Source: Guillardia theta CCMP2712
Taxonomy: Eukaryota > Cryptophyceae > Pyrenomonadales > Geminigeraceae
Direction: 5' to 3'
Length of the DNA: 64,000 bases
Assembly (NCBI RefSeq): GCF_000315625.1
Contig: NW_005434663.1
Span: 411,025 to 475,024, forward strand
Both the position numbers and the translations under genes were made by a program. The notes below the pieces were generated by a model that had not been told where the DNA came from, did not search any database, and saw only the letters and a program-made list of their open reading frames with translations. Position 1 is the first letter of the stretch; every line of letters starts with the position of its first letter. Shown here piece after piece: positions 12,173 to 22,117 of this stretch.

Positions 12173-13130
12173 ACTTGACTTGAACGAAAACTCATTCGAT
12201 TGTTCTGGTACCCTAAACTTTTTACTCAAAGTTAAGTTAAAAATCAGTACCTTAATCACTATATTAACCGTTTGAACTTTGAACTTGAACTTGAACTTGA
12301 ACCTTAAACTCAAACTTAAACTCAAACTTCAACTCTGAGGCGAGCCCACAAAGACCACCCCATCCTCCCTTGTAACTTCAAATCAAACTAACCGTTACAC
12401 AACATTAGGGGTTCTTTACTAATACCACTACCCCATAATAAACTAGACTTGAAAAATTTCAGACCCCCCCGGGGAGGGTTATTTTGGTACCATATCCCCC
12501 CTAGATGGAGCAAGGTTGGTCACACGGCCCTCCCAGGGCCGCGGGCCCGGCGGTACCGTGACTATACTCATCATGGCTACTCAAAGTCACCCGGCCGGTA
12601 CTACGAGAGTACTTGAGTTAAAAATCAGTACGAGTACAATCAGACTTGAGTAATCTTAAAAAGGTTTCCGGAGGTCAGCTGCGAGAGCTTTTTACGACTT
12701 GGATTGCCGTACAAATAATAATGTTTTATAATTTCATTTGTACAAAAATCATTCAACACGTAAGCATAAATATTATCAATTCTCAATTATTTGTATTATA
12801 AAATTGTACCATATCCACCCGATCGTATCAAATCGAAGAAGTCTGGTAGTAGTAGAGAACAGAATCGGATTACAATTTATGGTTTAATGGAGCCATCGGC
12901 CAAGCCTTGGCGGCAGCGGCGAGAAGCCAAGGAAGGGGAGGAAGAGAGAGAGAGAGGAAGAGGGAGGGAGGAAGAAATGAGGACTGAAGAGCCTGAGGAG
13001 AGGGATGGGCTACTTCTGCTGAAGGGCCCTGCGCATGGACCTCGTGTGATACGGTCTATTGGGCTAGTTGACGCAAGATGGCACAAGCAGTAAGACAGAC
13101 AGCTTGCGAGACTACTCGAAGCTGGATAGG
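12173..13130. repeat. repeat-rich region: AACTTG arrays, AATCAGTAC motif, GC island
   Basis: Contains CTCAAAGTTAAGTTAAAA followed by ATCAGTAC (12226-12250), an irregular array of AACTTGA/AACTCAA units (12270-12333), a CTACCCC motif near 12430, a GC-rich island (12525-12600) and a second AAAAATCAGTACGAG (12619-12633). AT-rich DNA with ATGTTTTATAAT follows (12720). The same ingredients recur elsewhere in the window, so this is probably a dispersed repeat. I see no gene. Confidence 0.6.
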
Positions 13131-14701
13131 ATGAGCTTCATGAGCAAGAGACGTCTTCGACTCTTCTTCCTTGAGTTCGACGACGTCCAACTCGAGACGG
13201 AGTATCGCGCCTTCTACTGGGAGAGTAACAGGAGGTACATCAACATCGCTTGCTTCGTGGTGCTGCTCTGGTCTTTGATACGGTTGACATTGGGCATAGC
13301 CGAACTCAGACTGACAATGGAGGAGTACAGTCGCTGCTGCTCCAGCATCTCCCAGCTTATGAAAGCTCTTCCTCAAGACGAGAAGTGGAAGCAAGTGGTC
13401 CTGATAGCAACTGAGTTTGCCTGGTCTTCCGTGATATTCTGCCTGTCGTTGGGCAAGAACTCTCAGAACATGAAGCTTGTCTTGCGGGTTCTCTTCGGGC
13501 ATACTGAGATCCATCAGACCGACCCTCTCTACAATGCCACCATCGAGCGCACGTTCATGTGGCTGCTCGTTGCTGCACAGTTCTACGGCTGCTGCGATGC
13601 TCTCCTTATATGGTGGAGGTCTACCCTGTGGAGCCAGAGCCAGCTGGAATGGCTCCTCTCATGCTTCAGCATCCTGTTTCAGTTCAGGTTCGTGCACACC
13701 TTCGTGTGGGCTGGGAGCTCTGTCCTCTTCACCTTGCTCGTGATTGTCACCGGAGGGGCAGATTGCCTACTGAGCACTGAGAAGATGCCGATGATAGGTC
13801 TCATCGGGATCACTTCGATCCTGATCTCACGGAGACGAGAGGAGAGCATCAGGATGAACTTCGTCTCCCTGATGCGCGCCCAGTCCTACGAGAAGCATTA
13901 CCGCTCGCTCTTGGCCCACCTGGTCCCACAGACGGCAGCAGAGTTCTTGCTGGGGAATGGCGATATTCACGGCAGCATGATCCAGATGGGATCTTCAGTG
14001 CAATACTTCACAACGTACTATCATGACGTGACTATCTTGTTCATCAAGTTGAATACAGAGGATGCGGGCGACTCGGCGAGTGACTTCGTGAAGGACCTGA
14101 ACTACTTCTTTCACAAGATCGATCACCTGGTGCATGTAAGTGCCGACCTGTTCAAAGTCGAGACGATCGGAGCGGAATATGTGGTGGCGTCGGGACTTCC
14201 AGACGTCTGCACAGACCATGCGGTGAAGATGGCGAAGTTTGCTGCGGGCGTCAAGTCGTTGTTTCTTCGGTCGCGCTGGTCGTCCTCCAAGAAAACTTTT
14301 CTGAGTATGGGGATGCATAGCGGCAGCATCGTCGCAGGGATCGCAGGGAAGGACACCCCGCGGTATCGGCTGTTCGGAGACACGATCAACACTGCCTCGA
14401 GGATGAAGAGTGTGGCAGCGTGCGAGAGCGATAAGGCCGCAATCCCACAGGACCTCGCGAGCGAGTCAGGGTCGAAGATTGTGCTGTCTCAAGACACTGT
14501 CGAGAGGATCGGGAAATGTGAGAATAATGGTGTGGATGTCGACTCAACACTGGAGGGGGACGTCATCTGCTTCAGCGGCTCTGATCTGAAGATCAGGCGA
14601 CTGGGCGCCTTCGAGGTTCAAATTGTTTTCTCACTTGATGGTTTTGTTGATGTGAATCTCAGGTGAAAGGAAAGGTGCAGTCAATCTTTGGATGCTGCTG
14701 A
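13131..14701 (+). CDS. six-TM class III nucleotide cyclase, C2-like catalytic domain
   Basis: Class III cyclases make cAMP or cGMP. The model is 13131-14615 joined to 14663-14701, with a 47-nt intron. Splicing restores the family C-terminus EVKGKVQSIFGCC (compare the VKGKG motif); reading through would give a divergent tail. The N-terminal half has about six TM segments, beginning INIACFVVLLW, VVLIATEFAW and TFMWLLVAAQ. The cyclase domain starts near YHDVTILFIKLNTED. Both metal-binding Asp positions are lost: FADI is FIKL, and the Asp of IGD is Ala (ETIGAEYVV). The transition-state Asn and Arg are kept (FGDTINTASRM). This is the pattern of a C2-type half. The Glu in VETIG resembles guanylyl cyclases; the second purine-selecting position is Arg (YRLFG), so the substrate is uncertain. 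The ATG at 13131 follows an in-frame non-ATG stretch. Confidence 0.8.
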
Positions 14702-16854
14702 ACGACGAGTCTTCGATGGATCAAGATGCTGAACCAAGAGGGGCTACGGGACATTTGGAGGAGTCTTCGGCGAAAGCCATGGACCAGTCGACACATGGCT
14801 TCGTGATGTTTGACAACAGTTTGTCTACGAACAATCTTGAAATCGATAGCATGATGATGCAGATTACATTTCAAGATCGAGTGTTTCAATCGGCTGATTA
14901 TGACAACGAAAGAGATGATATGATTCATGATATCATCCAGGAGCTGCAAGTGGAGGACTTCATGTCAGTCTTCAATCGACCTTTGAAATTCCTTTCAATC
15001 AGATTCAGAGATCCTTTTCTGGAGCAGGTCTACCAAGTCATCCGGTCGAATCATATCTGCTTATCCCAGCTCTTCGGATCTCTTCTTTCTTTTATCATCT
15101 GTTTGATCTGCTTCGCCATGGATGTTCGACTGGCACACGAAGAGAGCGCCACAAAGATCATTTACACTGCATGCATCGCATTGGGTCTCCAGCTCGTGCT
15201 CATCGTCGCATTCGTTATCACGCTGTTGACACGGTCAAGATTTCTTGATTATGCTCGGATGGCTTGTTCCAACGGCTCCTGCATATCATTCTGGGCATTC
15301 TACTTCCTCTGCATTCACTTTCTTCCCACCGAAAGCATGGTCCTGCAGAGCTCGTCATGGTTCGATTGGATGATCGACATCCGACTCATGCTCTTCGCCT
15401 GCCTCAGCGTAAGATTCATCCGCACCAACTTTGACCAGCTGACTGTATGGCAGGTGCAAGGGCTGTGGGTTCTTGCTCCCTTCCCCCACGGGGTGTTCTT
15501 CATTTCGGTCTTCATGCTCGACACATGCATCTGCATGGTCTTGTACGGAGAAGATTTGCTGACAACATGCGGCAGCGTCAACGTCACCTTCATCCGTCGT
15601 CCCTACTTCTTTGTTGTGATCCCTGCCCTGTTCGCAATGTACAACATCTGGCGAACAGATGTGTACGAGAGGAGTCAACTCATCAGCATCATCAAAGCGA
15701 AGATCCTGTCCAAGAGGGTTGAGTCCATCACTCAGACTCTGATGCCTGAGCACGTCATCGCTGCTCAAACAAACTCGCTGATGGAGCACCGCGATCGGAT
15801 CATGCAGAGGGGGCGGGGATCGATCATCAGGAACTTCTTCTTTGCAGAGCATCTGCCTTGTGTATGCCAGATGTTTGCAGATATAGAGAACTTCACGCAC
15901 TTGTCGTCGAGCTTGCAGGCTAGCGAGCTCTTTCAGGTCATCAACCAAGTCTTCGTCCTTTGCGACTCAATCTGCAGGGATTGGAACGTGACCAAGATCG
16001 AGACCATCGGGGACGGTAAGAGCGTCCGCCCGGCCCCCCTGCTCCTCTGACCCGCTCTCAGGGTACTGGTGCGCCGTAGGGCTGGAGGCTCCGGCAGGTC
16101 CGAGGGATGCAGAGCGTCTGCTGCAGGCTGCTCTTGCGATCCAGAGGAAGCTGGAGGAGGGGCTGAAGAGCCTGCCCAACAGGGCGATCAAGATGAGGAT
16201 CGTGTTGCATGCTGGGCCGGTCATCGGAGGGGTAAGGAGAGCAGGCGATCCACCTTACTAGTCAGTGACGGCATGGACGCGCAGGTGGTGGGATGGAAGA
16301 TGCCGCGGTACCATCTCTTCGGGAGCGAAGTGGAGAACTTGATGGGGCTGGAGAAGTTTGGAGAAGTTGACTGCGTCACCGCAAGCCAGGAGTTCATGGA
16401 CATTCTGAATGAGAGCGACGGGTCGTCAAGGCGGTCAGACTCCATCTGCTCCTCTGGCAAGTTTGGGGATCAGTCATCTCCGAGTCAGAGAGGGTCCAAC
16501 CTTGACCTGACGCTGTTGAGCGACGACGGAGCTGCGGTGGAAGGAGGATCGTCCTTCAAGTCCAACCGTTCGCGTAGGCCATCACAGAAGAACTCGAGAA
16601 GTTTGTACAATATGGATGAGATCACAGTGAAGAAGAAGAGGAGCGTGTCGAGAAGACACAGCATCAACTTCAAAAAGTATGCCATCCAAGAGCACGAGAT
16701 CAAGAGCGAAGCGACGGATGAAGTCACTTCCCCGTCTGCTGCGGCCAGGTGCCTGATAAGTTGTTTGGGTTCTTGCTGACATGCTGACGCTGTTTGACTG
16801 AACAGGAAGTTGTTCAGAATCTCTGCTGCTGATCATGAGGGAGGATGGACATGA
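14692..16854 (+). CDS. six-TM class III nucleotide cyclase, C1-like catalytic domain
   Basis: The model has introns after GDG (from 16017 to about 16060), after HAGPVIGG (GTAAGG donor near 16232) and before the last exon (16806-16854). The protein starts at ATG 14692, overlapping the preceding cyclase stop, or at ATG 14716, only 14 nt beyond it. After a disordered N-terminus there are about six TM helices (for example LFGSLLSFIICLICFAM and IALGLQLVLIVAFVI), then a cyclase domain. Both metal-binding Asps are present (CQMFADIENF; TIGDGYW). The transition-state Asn and Arg are lost: the FGDTVNxASRM stretch reads FGSEVENLMGLEKF. This is a C1-type half, the complement of its neighbour. A Ser/Arg-rich tail with KKKRSVSRRHS, a plausible basophilic-kinase target, follows. 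Inferred: it forms a heterodimer with the upstream cyclase. Confidence 0.8.
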
Positions 16855-17024
16855 TGTAAAAGTTGTAAACGCTTGTTGTAGACTGATGTATGACATACGG
16901 TGATTTATTCTTGTAACATAGAATATCCAGTTTCTATGAAACCATCATGATATGGAAATCTTCACAGCTCTCTCATCTCAGAGTTCGCGCGTTCCTTGAT
17001 CGCTCCGATGCTTCGCTCTCTACT

Positions 17025-18991
17025 CTAGGCCAGGCTGCTCAATCTGCGCTGATACCAATCCAGGAACTTGGCGATGTCCCCATCTTGCAGGGAGCCCATG
17101 GCTGCCATCCTGTGATCGATCCACAGCTTCTTCAAGCTGTACTTGGAGACGTTGTCAGTGTCGTCCTTTCCTTCCACTCGCACGGCAAAGTAGTCAATCA
17201 GAGCAGCCAACTCGGTGACATCCAGGGCGTCGAAGTTGCCGTTGACGATCTTGTCCATTGAAACTCGGGTGAGGCCGGTGTTGTTGGACTTGAAGATGCT
17301 CTTCTCCGGAGAGAAGTACAAGTCCATCTTGATCAGGATGGTTGAGGCAACTCCGAGAAGGATCACGAGGCTTGCAAGAGGAAAGATGTCTTGGCTCTTG
17401 TCAATCTGCGAGCTATCCTGAACCCACCCGACGTTGCTCACGGCCACATTCTGGGCGGCAGCGAGGGCGATGATGATGATGAACGTGAAGTGCTTGTTCA
17501 TGTTGTAGGCGACAAACCTCTGAGTCAAGTCATCGCAGATCATGACTGAGATGAGAACCATGGCAAGAATGATCACCACCTGACTGACAGGGTTGTGCAC
17601 CCAAATACCGAAAAGAATCCATCCAGGAGGACGAGGCCAGTGGCAGCCACGAAACCACCTGTGAGATAGCCTGACGTCTTCTTGACCAGCGCTGGTATCT
17701 GCTCCTTCACTTGCTTGATGGAAAACACCGCTACCTCCTTGTACTCTGTGTCCAGGTTTGTTCTCGTTGGAGACTCTGCTTGAGTTGCCTGAACTTGATC
17801 TCCGACGAAGACAACATCTCCATTCGGCATTACCACTCCTTCGTTGTGCCTGTCGACATAAATAGCCCAATCAGGATTCGTGTCAAACGCGTTCCTGACC
17901 AAGACCCCGAAATCGTTCGATCTCGCAAGTGCAGAGAGGAGAGTGTATTCGTCGTACTTGCCGGCGTACTTCTTCATCCCAAAAGCTTCCACCCCCTCCA
18001 GGAGAAACACAATGGCGTAGCTGATAAACATCACCAGTGCCGCCCAGTTCTGTGCAATGTCAACAGCCAGCAGACAGCCGCAGGAGACGAGCTTCATCAC
18101 TATGACTGCATCCCTGCCGAGGTGACCGCTGCAAATCCCTTCCAAGGTGTCGATGATGATGACTTGCTTCATGGTGGTGAAGACGACTTCGGCATTCAGC
18201 TTGTCACGCTCGCCACTGTAGATCGCAGGTGTGGAGCCTGCCAAGATTAACAGGTAGATAAAGCGCAGGATGAAGCGCGGTTCCATCTTCGAAATTAGAG
18301 CGCTGAACTTGATGAAATCAGGCTTGAGAGCATTGACCTGCTTGCCCCCTGAAAGGAACCTGATGATCCCCGGCATAGTGCTCATGTTCAGGAACTCTGT
18401 GAGCTCAGAGTACAGGATCTTGGAGAAGAACTGCGAAACGAGCGTTTGACACGTGAGCGTGGCCTCAAAGCAAAGCTGATGGTTGGACATGGTCTTGACG
18501 TGTGTCTGAAGGGCTTGCGGCATGATGGTAGTCTGCGATGGTTGGGGATACATGGGCGGCTCGTAGCGTCTGCCGGACACCTGAACGATCTTTGTCTTCT
18601 TGGCGATAGTGAGGGACCAGTAGAACTCTTTGACCAGCTGTCGGTACGAGAAAGAGACGCCCTCTCGATGTAGCATCCTACGAACCTCGAGGAGAAAGTT
18701 GAGGTTGTCCACGTTGCGATCGATCCAGATGAAGTAGACGACATCTCCATCGCTCTTATAAGCTTCGAACTTGTTCGGTGCATCCTCGTCTACCTTGACG
18801 TCATCGCACGGCACCGGAATGCAGCACTGAATGATTTCCATGAGAGCGTCGTTCACTTCTTCGCTCCCGAGGGGAGGACTCGACTGGTTCTGGCTGTACT
18901 TGGGCATGCCGGAAGAGCCTGAAGGAAGGTTGGGAGCGAAGCTCATAGGCTGCCCAGCCTGCGAGTCGAACGCGAAGGAAGCATGCAGCAT
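17025..18991 (-). CDS. polytopic membrane protein of unknown function
   Basis: Not recognised. The ATG is at 18991, with a TTTAAAAG box about 55 nt upstream. The N-terminal ~170 residues are soluble (VYFIWIDRNVDNLNFLLEVRR). Several TM segments follow (FILRFIYLLILAGS, LVSCGCLLAVDIAQNW, MFISYAIVFLLEG, FVAATGLVLLDGFF), then VVIILAMVLISVM, FTFIIIIALAAAQ and LASLVILLGVASTILI, and a charged tail ending DWYQRRLSSLA. The frame changes near 17610-17580. Removing a 29-nt segment with GT and AG ends joins DGFFS to VVIILAM and restores one protein. That is either an extremely short intron or a sequencing or true frameshift. A channel or transporter role is possible but unsupported. Confidence 0.7.
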
Positions 18992-20212
18992 CTGGATGAC
19001 GGGACTCGAGTCCGCGAGTGAAGGAGCGGGTGTGCTGCCGGTCTTTTAAAGGGGCGCCTCTTTCCACCCCCCTGCCACCGTTAAAGAGAAGAGGGGGGTA
19101 CTCAGGGGCCATGTGAGCAGCTGGGCTATAATAATGTTTTAATAGTCTACCGCCGGATTTTTGTTTTTAATAGCATCGAACAAACGTGATTTCGATCCAA
19201 ATATCACCGGGGTTCGTAACGGTAGTCACTACTACTAACTAGTTTCTTGTAAACGGCTCAGTAGTGCAGCTGGGGTCACCCTCCTTTCCAATTTACTACC
19301 CGGCGGGTGTGGCCGCCCCTTCGTTACTAGTCCCCCCCCCGCGCGCGGCGAGTCTCAGCGTCAGTAACGGTACCCGCTATACCGGGACTCAACAACTTCC
19401 GACGGCACTACGGTACCGGGTAGTGCTTCACGGGGCACAGCCCATTGCAGGGAATCATGCCTGTTCATTTTGAAGCGTTGCAACTGTGGGGGCCACTAAA
19501 ATGGCGTACTGAGCATATCAAAACCTTGAGCATATCGCTGAGCATATCAACCGTTTGCTCAAAGTTAAGTCAAAAATCAGTACGAGTCGAGGAGGCTTGC
19601 CGCGCTCTCACAGACTAATCTCACTTTTACTCAAAGTTAAATTAAAAAACAGTACGGGCACTGTGTCAGAATTGCCCTTGAAATTAGCCGTCAAGAGTCG
19701 GTCACCGTCGGCGGGCCTCTCAGGCAGCGGCAGCGTGCCTGGTGGGGCCGTGGCTCGGGGCGGCCGCAAATTCAAGGGCCACGATGCCGGCCGGGCCCCG
19801 GCGGTCACCTGAAGCGGCCCGGCCGCCGGGGTCCGGCCCCCCCGGGCCTACTACGCGGCCGCTGAGCCCAGCCCGGCCCGGACCCTGGCCTTCCAGCTGG
19901 CCTTCCGAGCAGGCGTGAGAGGATCGCATAAGAATCACGGGGGGAGGAACTCCCAATAAAAGGGTCTAGTACCGGTATTTTTGTATGATATTTTGGGGGT
20001 ACCTTTTCAGGAGGGGGTGGGTGAGTTTGCAGGAAATCGCAATGGCAGCAAGGCGGCGACCAGGTTTAAGGATGATTAATTCAGCCTGTGCAATGATGAC
20101 AATCGTGAAACCACCATAGCCTATCAGTTAATTGTAAAATCTATATCATGGTATCAATCATTTGAATTGCATCGTAGCAGTGTTTAATATTTTCCACAAT
20201 ACGTACTTTTTT
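18992..20212. repeat. repeat region with paired AATCAGTAC motifs and a 240-bp GC island
   Basis: No gene. Features are ATAATGTTTTAAT (19131), two direct copies of TCAAAGTTAA(G/A)T followed by AATCAGTACG or AACAGTACGG (19557-19587 and 19629-19658), and then a very GC-rich island (about 19690-19930) dense in GGCCGG, CGGCCG and GGCCCC. It ends at an AATAAAAG sequence (19955). GGGGGTACC occurs at 19995. Confidence 0.6.
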
Positions 20213-21838
20213 CTACTTGCAGCCAGCAATGCTACGCAATCCCCGGAACCGTTGCATATTACCTGTTAATCCTTCATCCCATTGCCCTGATTTAGCATAT
20301 ACTCGCTTTCGATTGTTCTTCTGCGTACTATTGTGTGGCTCCACATCATTATCAGATCCATCCCGTGCATTGAAAGCTTCACGGTCGTGCGGTTTGCTCA
20401 GGACAATTCGCTTCTTCGAATGCTCGTATACAAAAGGCAGGTTTGGATCCACCTTTTTAGATAATTCTATGCATGCCTGATTGAATTTTCTCAGAAAATC
20501 CTTCTTGTTCAGATGGCCGATCAACGACCACAGATTCTCTACACTATCCGTGCAGAGAGTTCGTGAATTGAAGTCATAGTCTCTATCACCCAGCGCATGA
20601 TTCTTATCCCTCACATACTGTTGTACTTGCAGATGAGCATCAATTGCAACTATGAAGCCTTCAAATGTTACAGATGATAGTCCCTTGACATGTTTTTGGC
20701 TGACACTGGTCCAGTCGATGCCTTCCAATAGCCATCTTCGACCCTCTTGAACGAGACGTATCCTCTCTGAAACTTTCAGCCCTCTTTCATCGAATGCTTT
20801 GTGCAGGCCAGACATAGCCTCTGCCATTCTTGCTGTCGCTTCATGTCCTTCTGCCTTTAGTAGACTGATGGCCTTGTCACTGAACATCTTCAGCATGATA
20901 TCCACCGATTGTGGATCGGCGGTCCCGTCGACTTCCATCTGAGTCATCCAAGCAGGATTCTTCTTGGCGATATCACTGTAAGCTTTATGCCATATCTGGG
21001 CTTCCGTAGAAGACGATTGAGACTTCCCTGATCCAATGGAATGCCTGACATTCTTCAACAAGTGATTGATGCACGGCGAGAAAAACAACAACTTGTTCGT
21101 AATTGGAGAGAGGACGGGATTGGATAACCATTCGTCGAATTTAAAGCGGATCTTGTGTTCATCAAAGTCATTTAGTCCATCAGCTATTCTTCGCTCCATC
21201 TCCCAAGGAGTGAATGTTTCCCCCCCCTCTTCATTGTGCTTGGCCAATGAAAGAACTTCTTCATATCCGTACCGTCTGCAAAATATTTGAAACCTGCAAA
21301 ACATCTCTTTGGCCTTTGTGCCTCCATGTGATTTGCCAGATGCTTGTTGTTCGAAAACCTGCATGTAGTGCTGGAGAAAACATCTCGAAAATCCTTCTGA
21401 TGTAGGCCCATAGACATCTCCGAGGACCTTTAGTTTGTTCTGGATTTCAAACAAGGATACAGAACGAAGACTCCACTTGAGGTAATGGGTCGCTGAAACT
21501 AAAAGATTCTCGTCTTCACACTCCACAGATAAAGTTGCATGGCCATGGCATTGCAAGAAATCCAACAGCTTGAAAACCAAGGCATCATCCCATTGAGAGA
21601 GCAAGATCTGCTCAAGATCATTGCAATCCTTGTGTTTTTTCAACCTTGCAACACAAGTTGTGCACATAGACACACCATGCCACTTTCGAATGCTGGTCAT
21701 TTCTCGTCGTCTGTGGCATGATGAGCATATTTTCTTCGCTGGAGGCCTCGGCCTGCCCATGGTGTGGGACAACATAGCTTTGCCCGCCAAAAATTTGATT
21801 TGAATTTTCTCGTGACACCCTGCCATGGCATGCAGCAC
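20213..21838 (-). CDS. P-element/THAP-like transposase-related protein
   Basis: An intronless 541-codon ORF, more AT-rich than its neighbours. The N-terminus has an AT-hook-like GRPRPP followed by a Cys4 pattern, CSSCH and CTTC about 20 residues apart, consistent with zinc-dependent DNA binding. Near the C-terminus, LSSVTFEGFIVAIDAHL followed about 45 residues later by TDSVENLWSLIGHLN resembles the LENFF-type ending of P-element/THAP9 transposases. The acidic catalytic residues could not be assigned by eye. The ORF is bounded by repeat-rich DNA on both sides, but I found no clear terminal inverted repeats. Inferred: a resident or domesticated DNA transposon. A host transcription factor remains possible. 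Confidence 0.5.
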   Translation of the reverse strand: MLHAMAGCHEKIQIKFLAGKAMLSHTMGRPRPPAKKICSSCHRRREMTSIRKWHGVSMCTTCVARLKKHKDCNDLEQILLSQWDDALVFKLLDFLQCHGHATLSVECEDENLLVSATHYLKWSLRSVSLFEIQNKLKVLGDVYGPTSEGFSRCFLQHYMQVFEQQASGKSHGGTKAKEMFCRFQIFCRRYGYEEVLSLAKHNEEGGETFTPWEMERRIADGLNDFDEHKIRFKFDEWLSNPVLSPITNKLLFFSPCINHLLKNVRHSIGSGKSQSSSTEAQIWHKAYSDIAKKNPAWMTQMEVDGTADPQSVDIMLKMFSDKAISLLKAEGHEATARMAEAMSGLHKAFDERGLKVSERIRLVQEGRRWLLEGIDWTSVSQKHVKGLSSVTFEGFIVAIDAHLQVQQYVRDKNHALGDRDYDFNSRTLCTDSVENLWSLIGHLNKKDFLRKFNQACIELSKKVDPNLPFVYEHSKKRIVLSKPHDREAFNARDGSDNDVEPHNSTQKNNRKRVYAKSGQWDEGLTGNMQRFRGLRSIAGCK

Positions 21839-22117
21839 CCCCTAAATCCCCCGCCATAGTGCCCCGAACGCTCTGCATGGAGGCGCGATGAGGAAAGGAG
21901 GGGGGGGTATTTAACTAAATATTTGTACCAGTTAATTCCCACACTAGGGGTTGGCCCGTCTGTCAGATCGAATATAGCAGTTCCACCCCCCCCGTGGAGG
22001 GCAAACCGCTGGGCAAACCGGAGCTTCAAGTGGGGGGATGAGGGATCACTAGCTTGAAAGCGATGAAGGGCAGAGAACCGAAGGGCGCAAGAAGCCCTAG
22101 ATGAGATACGACACGAG

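Noticed and set aside
13068-13130. Upstream extension of the first cyclase
   Set aside because: The open frame starts with TTG, not ATG; the first in-frame ATG is 13131.
14616-14709. Splice fusing both cyclases into one protein
   Set aside because: The acceptor (GACGAG) lacks a pyrimidine tract and the competing splice restores the conserved VKGK ending; kept as an alternative in the findings.
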